From Rhizobium bangladeshense (GTDB taxonomy: Bacteria > Pseudomonadota > Alphaproteobacteria > Rhizobiales > Rhizobiaceae), in assembly GCF_001662075.1 (NCBI RefSeq), contig NZ_LYPL01000009.1, forward strand, positions 1-64,000: DNA of 64,000 nucleotides. Direction: 5' to 3'. Below, in pieces: positions 26,449-34,931 of the stretch. The first letter of the stretch is position 1. The number at the start of each line of letters is the position of its first letter. The position numbers and the translations under genes are program-made. The notes beneath the pieces are model-generated. The model worked only from the letters and a program-made list of their open reading frames with translations, searched no databases and had not been told where the DNA came from.

Positions 26449-27372
26449 TTAGCGCTCTGGCGGCACCCTTCGAGCAAGGCGTGGCCTGACCCAGCCGGCA
26501 AAGCGCGTTATCGCATCGTCCGCCTCAGGGGCAAAGCCGGCCATCATCTGGAACGAGTGCAGCATCTCAGGAAAGATGTCGATGCGAGTTTCCACGCCGG
26601 CCGCCTTTAGCGCCTCGGCGAACCTGACGCTGTCGTCCAGCAAGGCCTCGTATTCCCCCACCTGCAGGTACGTCGGAGGCATGCCGGTGAGGTCTGCGAA
26701 AACTGGGCTGGCTTCCCGGGCGTCCAGGCCGCCGAGCGCCAATGAGGCGAGGAAATCGACCGTCGGCTTCTGGAAGAACGCATCCCGCTCCCGGTTTGTC
26801 TGATACGATCTCCCCGACTGGGTGAAATCGACCCAGCCGGAAATCGACAGCGCCGCGGCCGGCATGGGAAGGGCACTCTGCCTGGCGAGAAGCAGGCCAC
26901 CAAAAAGAGTGCCGACGCCGGCGGAATCTCCTCCCACAACGATGCCCTCGGCCGGACATCCCGTCTTCAGCAGCCACGTGTAGGCGTTTCTCACGTGCTG
27001 CTGTTGGGCTGGAAACTTCGCTGTTTGCGACATTGGGTACGAGACCAGCAGGCCCTTCGTGCCGGCTGCGCTCGCCAGATGGCCGACGAGCTTGCGGTGG
27101 GAGTAGATCGAGCCGCCGACGAATCCGCCACCGTGGACATAGAACAGCACCTGATCGGCCCTCGATCCCTCGGGCACTATCCAAAGAGCTCGGCGGCCGG
27201 CAACCGAGACTTCGCTATAGTCCACGCTGCCAGGCTCCGCGGTGAGGCTCGACCAGTGGAGGTCGGCGCGGTGCTGGATTTGCTCGTTCGTCAGCTCGTC
27301 GTCACCCGCCTGGGGTGATGCCGCGAGGGCTTCGTAGTGCCGCCGATTGGCCGCGCTGGCTTTGCTTGCCAC
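26449..27372 (-). CDS. Alpha/beta hydrolase of the hormone-sensitive lipase (family IV esterase) type
   Basis: A 307-residue carboxylesterase-like enzyme. The oxyanion-hole HGGGFVGGS and nucleophile motif GGDSAGVGTL are present, with later Asp (YEALLDD) and His (EMLHSFQMM) to complete the triad. GTG at 27372 is chosen because AGGAGG lies 6 bases upstream; an ATG 48 codons earlier lacks such support and its extension is basic and unlike the family. It is divergent from the DHFR-like and sigma-factor pair. The substrate is unknown. Confidence 0.83.
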   Translation of the reverse strand: MASKASAANRRHYEALAASPQAGDDELTNEQIQHRADLHWSSLTAEPGSVDYSEVSVAGRRALWIVPEGSRADQVLFYVHGGGFVGGSIYSHRKLVGHLASAAGTKGLLVSYPMSQTAKFPAQQQHVRNAYTWLLKTGCPAEGIVVGGDSAGVGTLFGGLLLARQSALPMPAAALSISGWVDFTQSGRSYQTNRERDAFFQKPTVDFLASLALGGLDAREASPVFADLTGMPPTYLQVGEYEALLDDSVRFAEALKAAGVETRIDIFPEMLHSFQMMAGFAPEADDAITRFAGWVRPRLARRVPPER

Positions 27373-27516
27373 TTTCGCCTCCTGTTTTGAACCTGTGACG
27401 AAAACAGAGACGAGCTTGCCGACGCCAAGGATACGTCGAGGGTGAAGTATCTTTCTGTCGCTGCCGAACGTCCTTGGATGTGGCCTTCTCACGCGGAGTT
27501 CGATTGGAGTAAACAT

Positions 27517-28071
27517 ATGCGCAAGTTAATTGTCGGAAGTTTTGTTTCGCTCGATGGCATCATCGAGAGCCCAATGGCCTGGGCCAGTCCCTTCTTTAGC
27601 GACGAGGCGGTCGAGGATGCCTATCAGAAGGCCGGCGAGGCCGACTACTTCCTCCTCGGGCGTAAGACCTACGAAATGTTCGCCGCCAGGTGGCCGGCGC
27701 TGACGGGAAAGTACATGGATCGGATGAACGGCCTTAAAAAGCTTGTCGTATCCAATACGTTAGTCGACGCTCGATGGAACGCATCGATCCTGAGCGGCGA
27801 CATCGTCGGCAAGCTTCGCGCGCTCAAATCGCAGGAAGGCGGCAACCTGTTGAAGTATGGCATCAGTGAGCTTGACCGCACGCTGCTCGAGAATGGACTG
27901 GTCGATGCCTATGAGCTCTCGATAATTCCAACGCGCGTCGGCGCGGGCAAACGGGCGTTCGAGGATGTGCCGCCGGAGCTGGTCGACTTCGATCTTGCCG
28001 GGCTGCGCTCGTTTCGCAACGGGGTCGTGGTGATGACGTACGTTCCCAAATCCGGGCAAGGCAATGCCTGA
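27517..28071 (+). CDS. Dihydrofolate reductase-family (RibD C-terminal domain) protein
   Basis: A 184-residue protein starting MRKLIVGSFVSLDGIIESP, the typical N-terminus of the DHFR-like/RibD C-terminal family, with LLGRKTYEMFAARWP and the late IPTRVGAGKRAFED segments. These stand-alone proteins are presumed NADPH-binding reductases; true DHFR activity is unlikely. GGAGTAAA precedes ATG. It overlaps the sigma-factor gene by 8 bases, a pairing often seen with YCII/DHFR-like genes and ECF sigma factors. Confidence 0.82.
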   Translation: MRKLIVGSFVSLDGIIESPMAWASPFFSDEAVEDAYQKAGEADYFLLGRKTYEMFAARWPALTGKYMDRMNGLKKLVVSNTLVDARWNASILSGDIVGKLRALKSQEGGNLLKYGISELDRTLLENGLVDAYELSIIPTRVGAGKRAFEDVPPELVDFDLAGLRSFRNGVVVMTYVPKSGQGNA

Positions 28072-28948
28072 GAACCAGCTTCCCAAGGGCCTCTTCGACC
28101 TTCGCTACGCAGCGTTTCTGGAAACGGTAAGGAGCCATCGCGCCATCTTGCATCGCTATTGCGCGCGCATGTGCGGCTCGGTGCTCGACGGCGAAGACGT
28201 GATGCAGGATGTCCTGCTGGAGGCCTATCGCAAGCTGGATTTGCTCAAGGAACCAAGGGCAATGAAGGCGTGGTTGTTTCGCATCGCCCACAATCGATGC
28301 CTCGACCATATCCGCGCGAAGCGTTCCTGGAATTTCGTTGAACTGGACGAAGCGAACGCGCCAGCCGTTTTGCCCCCCGAAATACCGGCATTCGGCACCA
28401 CCAACGCGATCGATCGGCTCGTGAGAACGCTCCCGCCGATGGAACGCGCCTGCGTGCTTTTAAAGGACGTGCTCGACCTCTCTCTCGAAGAGGCGGCAGG
28501 TGTCGTCGGCAACAGCGTGGGCGGCGTGAAGTCTGCCCTGCATCGCGGCCGGGCGCGACTAGCGGCGCAGTCCGAAGTGTCCGCCAGGCCCGCTTCGGAC
28601 GATCCGGCACTCCTCGCGCTTCTGGAGCGGTATGTCGCCTTGTTCAACCAGCGGAACTGGGCTGGCGTTGTCGAGTTGACGAGTGCCGACGCACACCTGC
28701 ACGTCGCGGATTGCTATGACGGCGAAATCGGCAAGGCGCCGTATTTCTCCGAGTTCGAGAAATCCAAGACCCCCTGGCACCTTGATCTCGCTCGATTGGA
28801 CGGCGAGCTGGTCATGATGGTGTCCAACTGGATCGACCACTCTTGGCGTCCGACCTATCCGGTGCGCATCCAGATCGGCGTCGATGGAGGCCTGAGCATC
28901 TCGGATTACTATGCGTGTCCCTGGCTGATGGAGGGTTTGGTCAATTGA
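28064..28948 (+). CDS. ECF sigma factor with C-terminal SnoaL-like extension
   Basis: A 294-residue sigma-70 family protein. Region 2 (about 25-95, LDGEDVMQDVLLEAYRKL and AWLFRIAHNRCLDHIRAKRS) and region 4 (about 120-170, LPPMERACVLLKDVLDLSLEEAAGVV, SVGGVKSALHRGRARL) are clear. The last 110 residues (from ALLERYVALFNQRNWAGVVE) have the SnoaL-like fold seen in ECF groups where the extension replaces an anti-sigma factor. The gene overlaps the DHFR-like one, which may be its target or effector source. No anti-sigma gene is adjacent. Confidence 0.85.
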   Translation: MPENQLPKGLFDLRYAAFLETVRSHRAILHRYCARMCGSVLDGEDVMQDVLLEAYRKLDLLKEPRAMKAWLFRIAHNRCLDHIRAKRSWNFVELDEANAPAVLPPEIPAFGTTNAIDRLVRTLPPMERACVLLKDVLDLSLEEAAGVVGNSVGGVKSALHRGRARLAAQSEVSARPASDDPALLALLERYVALFNQRNWAGVVELTSADAHLHVADCYDGEIGKAPYFSEFEKSKTPWHLDLARLDGELVMMVSNWIDHSWRPTYPVRIQIGVDGGLSISDYYACPWLMEGLVN

Positions 28949-29066
28949 CCAGGGATCAAGCGCATTCATCCATCTGTGTCGACTACACCCGGGGCGTTCG
29001 ATCACGGCAAGCAATGCGATCGCCGCTTGTTTAAGCCCTCATGGGTGTGACGCGGCTATCTCCTCC

Positions 29067-29285
29067 TCAGGAAAGAGGAGACGAGAACAGTCCCTTACCC
29101 TGGGCGTCGTCACGGAAATGGCTGGGCGGTTCGCCGATGACGCGCTTGAATGCGCGGCTGAAGGATGCCTGCGAGTCATAGCCAACCTGGGACGGTATCG
29201 CTCCGAGGATCGGCAGCTCCACGATCGCAGCTCGGTAGATGCGCCCACACCAACTTGGGCCGAGCAGATCGCCGCCATTGAACAT
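29067..29285 (-). pseudogene. C-terminal fragment of an AraC-family regulator
   Basis: The minus strand encodes IPSQVGYDSQASFSRAFKRV and IGEPPSHFRD, the second half of an AraC helix-turn-helix domain. The first half and the sensor domain are absent; upstream sequence is unrelated (see the transposase remnant at 29309). It is a truncated gene. Confidence 0.65.
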
Positions 29286-29308
29286 CTACAGTGGGAGACG
29301 GGTCCTTG

Positions 29309-29430
29309 ATCTCTCGCGTGCTTGGCGTAGCCCATTCGACGGCAGGCCTGATCCTGCACCGACTGGGTCTGAACCGGCTGGGCCGACTTGGCCGCCGGTC
29401 GCCGCCCATGGTCTACCCAAACCGAAGGAA
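29309..29430 (+). pseudogene. Remnant of an IS481-type transposase
   Basis: The plus strand reads SRVLGVAHSTAGLILHRLGL then NRLGRLGRRSPPMVY. This matches the helix-turn-helix and linker of IS481-family transposases, just before the catalytic core. No DDE domain or terminal repeats remain. It directly abuts the AraC fragment, so it probably marks the insertion that broke that gene. Confidence 0.5.
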
Positions 29431-29473
29431 CGCGTCCGTGACCACCAGCTCACCTGCCCGCATGCGGATACTC

Positions 29474-29881
29474 TCAGTCAGCCAAGACTGAATGCTTATC
29501 TCCGTGCTTGCGTTCGCCTTGATCCCTCTCAGTACGGGCCTGGTGCTTCTTGCCCCATTCCGCCAGCGGAGCGAGCGCGTAGTCGAGGTCGGCGCCGGTC
29601 TCTGTGAGCGAATATTCGACGCGGGGTGGTACTTGATGAAATACCTCCCGGTGAATCACTTCGTCGGCTTCCATCTCTCGCAGGTGTTGGATCAGCATCT
29701 TTTCACTGATTTCCGGGACAAGCCGTTTCAGCTCGCCGAAACGGCAGGGCTGGGCCTGATGGATCTGCCAGAGCAGCAGCGCCTTCCACTTGCCGCCGAT
29801 CACTGCAAACGCCGGACCCAATCCACAACTGTCGGGCAGATTTCTTTGTTTTCTTGCCAATGATATCTCCAATTCCGGCAT
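29474..29881 (-). CDS. HxlR-family transcriptional regulator
   Basis: A 135-residue winged-helix regulator. The HxlR signature is visible in CGLGPAFAVIGGKWKALLLW, FGELKRLVPEISEKMLIQHLREME and PPRVEYSLTETG. The start is uncertain; ATG at 29881 or 29896 gives a normal length. It is divergent from the SDR gene (200 bases), which it probably controls, as HxlR regulators often control neighbouring oxidoreductases. Confidence 0.85.
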   Translation of the reverse strand: MPELEISLARKQRNLPDSCGLGPAFAVIGGKWKALLLWQIHQAQPCRFGELKRLVPEISEKMLIQHLREMEADEVIHREVFHQVPPRVEYSLTETGADLDYALAPLAEWGKKHQARTERDQGERKHGDKHSVLAD

Positions 29882-30081
29882 TCTGGTAAGTACCATACAT
29901 TTTTGTCTGTACTTGCGCAATTATAAGTGCACGCCTAGTTTTGTCGTGGTGGCGAAGCGGCGCGGCAAAAAGCACCAGAGGCAAAGCTTCCACCGGGAGA
30001 GTTTTCGCACCGCAAAGCGGCTGTTCCAGAGATTTTCTAAACCACGGATCACAGCGCACTCGCGCTGGGAAAGGAAGAAGC

Positions 30082-30846
30082 ATGAGCAGATTTCAGGGCA
30101 AGAAGGCCGCTATCATAGGTGGCACACATGGGATGGGACTAGCGGTGGCGCAGGCACTGATCGCCGGAAGCGCCGAAGTCCTGATCACCGGGCGCAATGA
30201 AAGCAACCTTGCGGATGCCCGCCAGGTGCTCGGCGGCAACGTGCATGCGGTCCGGTGCGACATCGCCAGCATGGACGATATCGTCGTGCTCGGCGCTGAG
30301 ATAGGGCAGAAGTTCGGCGACATCGATTTCTTGCATGTAAACGCCGGCGTGTCGGAACTGGAACCGTTCGGCCGGGTGACCGAAGCATCCTACGATCGCC
30401 AGTTCAACATCAACGCCAAGGGCGCCTTTTTCACCACTCAGCGCCTGATTCCGTTCATTAAAAGAGGCGGAGCGATTGTTTTCACCACTTCGATCGCTGA
30501 GGATTCCGGAATCCCGGGCATGGCGGTGTACTCCGCCACCAAGGCTGCGCTGCAGGCCTTCGGCAAGGTGCTGGCGGCGGAGCTCTTACCGCGCGGCATC
30601 AGGGTCAACATGGTCAGTCCAGGTTTCATCGACACGCCGACTATGGGCGTTGCCGGTGCATCGGCGGAAGAACGCGCGGCATTCATGAGGATCGGTGATG
30701 CGGTGACGCCGATGAAGCGCCACGGTACCCCGGATGAGGTGGCGCGCGCAGTTTTGTTTCTTGCCTTCGACGCTACCTTCACCACAGGTGAGCGCATCAA
30801 GGTAGACGGCGGCTTGGGACAAGGGCTGACCGAATCGATGGGGTGA
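30082..30846 (+). CDS. Short-chain dehydrogenase/reductase (SDR)
   Basis: A 254-residue classical SDR. It has the cofactor motif [20 protein letters not shown] (NAG motif), the catalytic Ser, Tyr and Lys in TTSIAEDSG and [11 protein letters not shown], and the ending [20 protein letters not shown] precedes ATG by 5 bases. The preferred substrate is unknown. It is the last gene before the islet's right end at about 30955. Confidence 0.88.
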   Translation: MSRFQGKKAAIIGGTHGMGLAVAQALIAGSAEVLITGRNESNLADARQVLGGNVHAVRCDIASMDDIVVLGAEIGQKFGDIDFLHVNAGVSELEPFGRVTEASYDRQFNINAKGAFFTTQRLIPFIKRGGAIVFTTSIAEDSGIPGMAVYSATKAALQAFGKVLAAELLPRGIRVNMVSPGFIDTPTMGVAGASAEERAAFMRIGDAVTPMKRHGTPDEVARAVLFLAFDATFTTGERIKVDGGLGQGLTESMG

Positions 30847-31107
30847 GCCGCAGTGCCAAACTGTTTGTCATCGCCATCAAGAGCCTATCTCGTGCCCGCC
30901 TAGGCGGGTACGAGATAAAATGACTCCGTCAACACGTCCTCCGGGCTCACCATTTACTTCGAGGGATTGCCGATATTTAATCAATAGCCAATCCCCTTTC
31001 CCGTTCCAGGCTTAGTGATGCTTTGCCAGCTCGAGCAGGTGCGGCACATCCCTCTGGAAGGCGGTGCGCTGATCGAGACTGGCAGCGCAAGCCGGCCAGT
31101 GTCGGGA

Positions 31108-31132
31108 GGAACGAACCCTCGTCATCGACGTT
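31108..31132 (+). promoter_or_regulatory. EcfG/RpoE2-type promoter for the DUF3309-like gene
   Basis: GGAAC (31108-31112), 16 bases, CGTT (31129-31132): an exact match to the general-stress promoter consensus, 78 bases before the small gene at 31210. The rest of 30956-31209 holds no gene that I can support. Confidence 0.6.
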
Positions 31133-31209
31133 ATAATCGTGGAGTTCCACCATGAGCAACGCCCGTTAGGCGCAAACGAGATGGTGATGGTACTCCGAGG
31201 AGAACGCAC

Positions 31210-31293
31210 ATGGATCTCACAACCCTTCTCATCATCGTTGTAATACTTCTTTTGTTAGGTGGCGGCTGGTACGGTCGGGGACGCTGGTATTAA
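31210..31293 (+). CDS. 27-residue DUF3309-like membrane protein
   Basis: MDLTTLLIIVVILLLLGGGW then YGRGRWY: one transmembrane helix and a short Gly/Arg/Tyr-rich tail, the DUF3309 pattern. It has a GAGGAG ribosome site 8 bases before ATG. The matching EcfG-type promoter suggests a general-stress role in the inner membrane. Function unknown. Confidence 0.75.
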   Translation: MDLTTLLIIVVILLLLGGGWYGRGRWY

Positions 31294-31474
31294 ATGACGG
31301 TCTGCGTAGCACGCATGACTGTGACGTGCTCCCCGATTTTCGGCTAGCGGTACTAGAATTTTCCGGGGTTCTGTCTCAGCCTAGCGATCAGCGATGAGCT
31401 GTTCATGAGCGAATGAAACGTCAAAGTCCCGCTATCTTGGCGAGGCTTGTGATCGCTGATCCAACAGACAGTTC

Positions 31475-32101
31475 CTAGAACTTCACGCCAATCCCAAACT
31501 TCAGTTCGTGCTGGTCAGCGTCGACATCAATACCGAGGATTTCTTTCTCGCCGAAGTCGTTATAGCGATACTCGCCCCGGGCGAAGATATTGTTGGTAAT
31601 GGCAAAGTCGATGCCGGCGCCGACGGTGTAACCGTTGAAGGTCTCCGTTTCCTTGTCTAGTCCCGGCAGGTCCACGTATCCACGCGAGGCGGTCCAACCA
31701 GCTGCGCCATAAATCAGCGCTCTGTCAAAAGCGTAGCCAACACGACCGCGAACAGCGCCGGCCCAATCGGTGCCAAAGTCGGCCCCCAGCGCTTCCTCTT
31801 CGTTCCAGTTGTGTTCGAGGTTACCCTCGATACCGACAACCATGTTGTTGTCGAACTGGAAATTGTAACCCGCAAATGCACCGAAAACGCCGCCGTTAAA
31901 GTCCTGAGAATCGCTGGCGCCGCCGACGCTGAAGTCACCGTTTAGCCAACTGGCGCCGCCATCGATGCCGAGATACGGGCCCGACCAGGTGAAAACAGGT
32001 GCAGCCGCAACAGGTGCGGCCGGAACGTCCTGCACTGCATCGGCCGCAACCGCGGTCGTCGCGGCAAGTGCTAGTAAAGCGGTGGCGATCGTTATCTTCA
32101 T
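31475..32101 (-). CDS. Omp25/RopB-like outer-membrane beta-barrel protein
   Basis: A 208-residue protein with a signal peptide (cut after VAA near residue 20), then a proline-rich linker and an eight-stranded barrel pattern. It has the SGPYLGIDGGASWLNG start, GVFGAFAGYNFQFDNN and the closing ADQHELKFGIGVKF with a C-terminal Phe, typical of the Omp25/Omp31 family of Rhizobiales. A paralogue-rich family; the specific role is not known. A stretch of non-coding DNA (31294-31474) separates it from the DUF3309-like gene. Confidence 0.88.
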   Translation of the reverse strand: MKITIATALLALAATTAVAADAVQDVPAAPVAAAPVFTWSGPYLGIDGGASWLNGDFSVGGASDSQDFNGGVFGAFAGYNFQFDNNMVVGIEGNLEHNWNEEEALGADFGTDWAGAVRGRVGYAFDRALIYGAAGWTASRGYVDLPGLDKETETFNGYTVGAGIDFAITNNIFARGEYRYNDFGEKEILGIDVDADQHELKFGIGVKF

Positions 32102-32231
32102 TTCCGTCTACCCCATGTCACTGCAATACAACCAAATGATACATCGAATAGCTGCAACGCCAAAGACACACCCGCAGGACTGTACGGATTGGACATATCG
32201 GCCGAAGTAATCAAGGCGAGCATCGCGCGTT

Positions 32232-32426
32232 CTAATAGCTGCAAGAACGCCCATCGCTCGGCCTGAACCCATCCGTGCAAGCCGGATTAAGCGTGCGACT
32301 TTCCTGATAGTAACCGCCGTTGATCGACGATGTCTGATCGAGGTCAGGGGACGAAGTACAGGCCGAAGTGATAGTGGCAAGGCTGATCAGCGTTCCGGTC
32401 ACCACAAGTGCGAAAAAGCGGTTCAT
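32232..32426 (-). CDS. Small lipoprotein
   Basis: A 64-residue protein. The signal helix FFALVVTGTLISLATI ends in the lipobox ITSAC near residue 23, so it is a probable lipoprotein of about 40 mature residues (from CTSSPDLDQTSSINGGYYQE). GGAG precedes ATG by 8 bases. No known domain; the C-terminal CTDGFRPSDGRSCSY has a Cys pair. Confidence 0.6.
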   Translation of the reverse strand: MNRFFALVVTGTLISLATITSACTSSPDLDQTSSINGGYYQESRTLNPACTDGFRPSDGRSCSY

Positions 32427-32654
32427 CTGAGCTTCTCCTTCGGAGGGGCGGGCTTTAGCCGCAAGCTGGCAATTTACCACGCGCCCCCCTGTGTCTGCGA
32501 GGATTTATGGCGGCAGCGCGGCTTCCGCGACCCCTCCTAACGCCAATGTGATCATCCACTGTCACATAACTGTCATGCAAAATTGCCCATTGCGACGGCA
32601 GCTTGGGCAAAATATATGCTGCCGGCTAACAAAAAAAAGAATGAGTGAAATGCC

Positions 32655-32801
32655 ATGAGTGCCATACAGAAACTTTTCAACCGCAATCTCCTGTCCCGTT
32701 TCGTAACCGGTCTCGGTGCGGTTCCCCAGCGTTTTCGCGAAGCCCGCGAAGAGCGCAAGCCTGCCATTCATCCCTCTTTCATGGATGATTTCGGCGCTTA
32801 A
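32655..32801 (+). CDS. 48-residue hypothetical ORF
   Basis: MSAIQKLFNRNLLSRFVTGL begins a short amphipathic, basic frame ending HPSFMDDFGA. It is too short for confident calling and the ribosome site is weak (GAGTGAAATG). The composition is protein-like, and no other gene explains the stretch 32520-33328. Confidence 0.35.
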   Translation: MSAIQKLFNRNLLSRFVTGLGAVPQRFREAREERKPAIHPSFMDDFGA

Positions 32802-33328
32802 TTCAGCGCTGCGTCCTTCAGCGGTCACGGCAAATACGGTTCCGGATCATGTAGGCTTTCCGCCAGGGATAGCGAAGAAAGAACCGAAAGAATGCGCCCA
32901 CCACGCAGTTGCGGTCCCAGCCACACAAGCTCCCCACCCTCCGTCGTCCTCGGTGTTGACCCGAGGAACCATAGCCCCAAGCGCTGATTTGGCGTTCGCA
33001 CCGACAATGGCGATCGCAGCCCGGTAACTCGAGCAAGGTGCGTGCGGCATGGATACGGAGGGTGGGAGACGCGATTGACAGGAAGCGGGACGCCCGGAGG
33101 AATTCCAGCAAAATGCGCCAGCTGTTTTGGACGAGAATCGGGTAAAAAGGGCGGCAATTTCCCTGTTTCTTAACCCGCCCTATTTGCTCTCAGGTTGGGA
33201 GATTTAGGAAGGTGGTGCGCCTTGGACGAACCCGCAGGAATGGAGAGGCTGTGCCGTGGCCGCTCCCCTCTGCACCGCAGCCAAAACGCACCGCCTTTAC
33301 CGGCCTCTGGTAGGAGCGTCACCCTCTG

Positions 33329-33469
33329 CCTCCCTCATTCCTGTGCTCATCACAGGAATCCAGCCTCCGTGCGTCTGCGCGGTGAATGACTCACTTGCTT
33401 TTAAAGAGTCTCTCACGCCAAGGACTTGGGTGCACTGGATTCCTGTGACAAGCATAGGAATGAGGGAGG
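33329..33469. repeat. Long inverted repeat with 35-base arms
   Basis: Arms 33329-33363 and 33435-33469 match at 32 of 35 positions as inverted copies. Each arm itself holds a hairpin (ATTCCTGTG ... CACAGGAAT). The centre is 71 bases. It lies in a 900-bp gap (32802-33702) with no convincing gene. It looks like a nonautonomous MITE-type or palindromic repeat. Confidence 0.65.
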
Positions 33470-33702
33470 TTGAGGTGAGTGTATTCCCAACAATCCTCCC
33501 ACCGGTGGGGGATGACTGGCAGGAGATAGGGGGCCGGCGCAGCACACTTTCTCCTTTGCTCACCGCCGCGCACAATTCCAGCTCCACTCCGCACCCGCAC
33601 ATTATTTCTCTCCAAGCGTCCCTGCCCCTCCCTTCCGCCGCAATAGCTTCACAATCAACCGACAGAACGTTCATCCGTGAAACGACAACTAGGGAATGAA
33701 AC

Positions 33703-34440
33703 ATGGCGCCGAACCTGTCCAAGACTGTTCTGATGACTGCCCTTCTGGCCTTGCCGCTGGCGGCCGCAGCGCCGGTATCGGCGCAGGAGGCGAAGCCGCG
33801 CGAAGCGGTGATCTCGGTGACTGGAGATGGCGAATCGTCCATGGCACCCGATATGGCCGTCGTTACGCTTTCCGTCGTCAAGCAGGCGAAAACCGCTCGC
33901 GAAGCGCTCGATGAGAACAACAAGGCGATGAAAGACGTGCTCGGCGCGCTGAAGAGCAGCGGCATCGCCGAGCGCGATCTGCAGACCTCCGGCTTTTCCA
34001 TCCAGCCGCAATACAACTATCCGCAGCCGGTCGACGGCCAGCAGCAGCAGCCGCAGCTGATCGGCTACCAGACCATCAATTCGATCACGGTCAGGCTGCG
34101 CGATCTTGCCAAGCTCGGCCAGGTGATCGACCAGTCCGTCACGCTCGGCATCAATCAGGGCGGCGAGATCCAGTTCACCAACGACAAGCCGGAGGCCGCG
34201 ATCGAAGAGGCGCGCAAGAACGCCGTCGCCGAGGCGGTCAAGAAGGCGAAGACGCTGAGCGAAGCGGCCGGCGTCAAGCTCGGCCGCATCATCGAAATCA
34301 ACGAGAATGACCCGCGCCCGCTGCCGCAGCCGGCCTATCGCGCCACGATGATGAAGGAAGCCGACGCGGCCGTTCCCGTCCAGGGCGGCGAGACCACCTA
34401 CAATGTCAGCGTCACAGTGACGTTTGCGATCGAGCACTAA
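33703..34440 (+). CDS. SIMPL domain (DUF541) periplasmic protein
   Basis: A 245-residue protein with a Sec signal peptide (cut near residue 27, VSAQEA). The mature part is a SIMPL/DUF541 domain: ISVTGDGESSMAPDMAVVTLSV, LKSSGIAERDLQTSGFSIQP and the ending TTYNVSVTVTFAIE. SIMPL proteins such as BP26/YggE occur in the periplasm and are tied to oxidative or membrane stress. AGGGAATG precedes ATG. It is monocistronic with repeats on both sides. Confidence 0.9.
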   Translation: MAPNLSKTVLMTALLALPLAAAAPVSAQEAKPREAVISVTGDGESSMAPDMAVVTLSVVKQAKTAREALDENNKAMKDVLGALKSSGIAERDLQTSGFSIQPQYNYPQPVDGQQQQPQLIGYQTINSITVRLRDLAKLGQVIDQSVTLGINQGGEIQFTNDKPEAAIEEARKNAVAEAVKKAKTLSEAAGVKLGRIIEINENDPRPLPQPAYRATMMKEADAAVPVQGGETTYNVSVTVTFAIEH

Positions 34441-34540
34441 AATGAAGGCGCCGCGCGTCCTTTCCGACGCGCGGCATTCAGACTGCTGATGGGGTCGGCC
34501 AATTGCTCTTTCGACGTATTCGGGCTTGTGGCCTGCCAAG

Positions 34541-34718
34541 AGACCCCTCCCCATCCCCTCCCCACAAGGGGGAGGGGCTAGCTGCGGCCCGCGGCGGCCC
34601 TCAAAAAGAGACGTCTTTCTGGCCGTTAGCGTTCCACGAATTGCTCCGATGAAAATTATGCGAAGCGGTGCAGCAAGTTAGCCTCTCCCCCTTGTGGGGA
34701 GGGGTTACGGAGGGGTCT
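34541..34718. repeat. Intergenic inverted repeat of the 15.7-kb family
   Basis: Arms 34541-34577 and 34682-34718 are inverted copies with about four mismatches in 37 bases, built on AGACCCCTCCCC and CTTGTGGGGAGGGG. They match the element at 15674-15765. The element lies downstream of the SIMPL gene. Confidence 0.65.
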
Positions 34719-34843
34719 ACCGCGCGCAAAGGCATTCCACAAAAAGAAAGCCGCCCTTGCCGATCGGGGAGACTGGCAAAGGCGGTTCTTGCAGCGCCGC
34801 TCGTCTTTCAGACGTGCAAAGGACGCTGCAACACTTTCAATTG

Positions 34844-34891
34844 CTGCATAATTTTATCCTTAGATCGATTCCGATCTAAGGAATTATGCAG
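34844..34891. other. Strong intergenic hairpin
   Basis: Two 10-bp stem segments (CTGCATAATT with AATTATGCAG; CCTTAGATCG with CGATCTAAGG) are stacked with one 4-base bulge and a 4-base loop. It sits 40 bases from the 3' end of the leftward gene 34932-35273, so it may be its terminator, or a dispersed element. Confidence 0.6.
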
Positions 34892-34931
34892 TAGCCGCCG
34901 CATCGGAGACGAGGCGGTATTCTGCCTAATA

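Larger units (their letters stand above)
25152..30955. mobile_element. tRNA-linked accessory islet
   Basis: The segment begins at the tRNA-Ile2 3' end (CCTCCGGGCCCACCATT, 25152-25168) and ends at a near copy (CCTCCGGGCTCACCATT, 30938-30954, one mismatch). Integrating elements leave this arrangement. Between them lie accessory genes and remnants of an AraC regulator and an IS481-type transposase. No integrase is intact, so this would be a decayed island. Without a comparison genome the boundaries are inferred. Confidence 0.5.
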
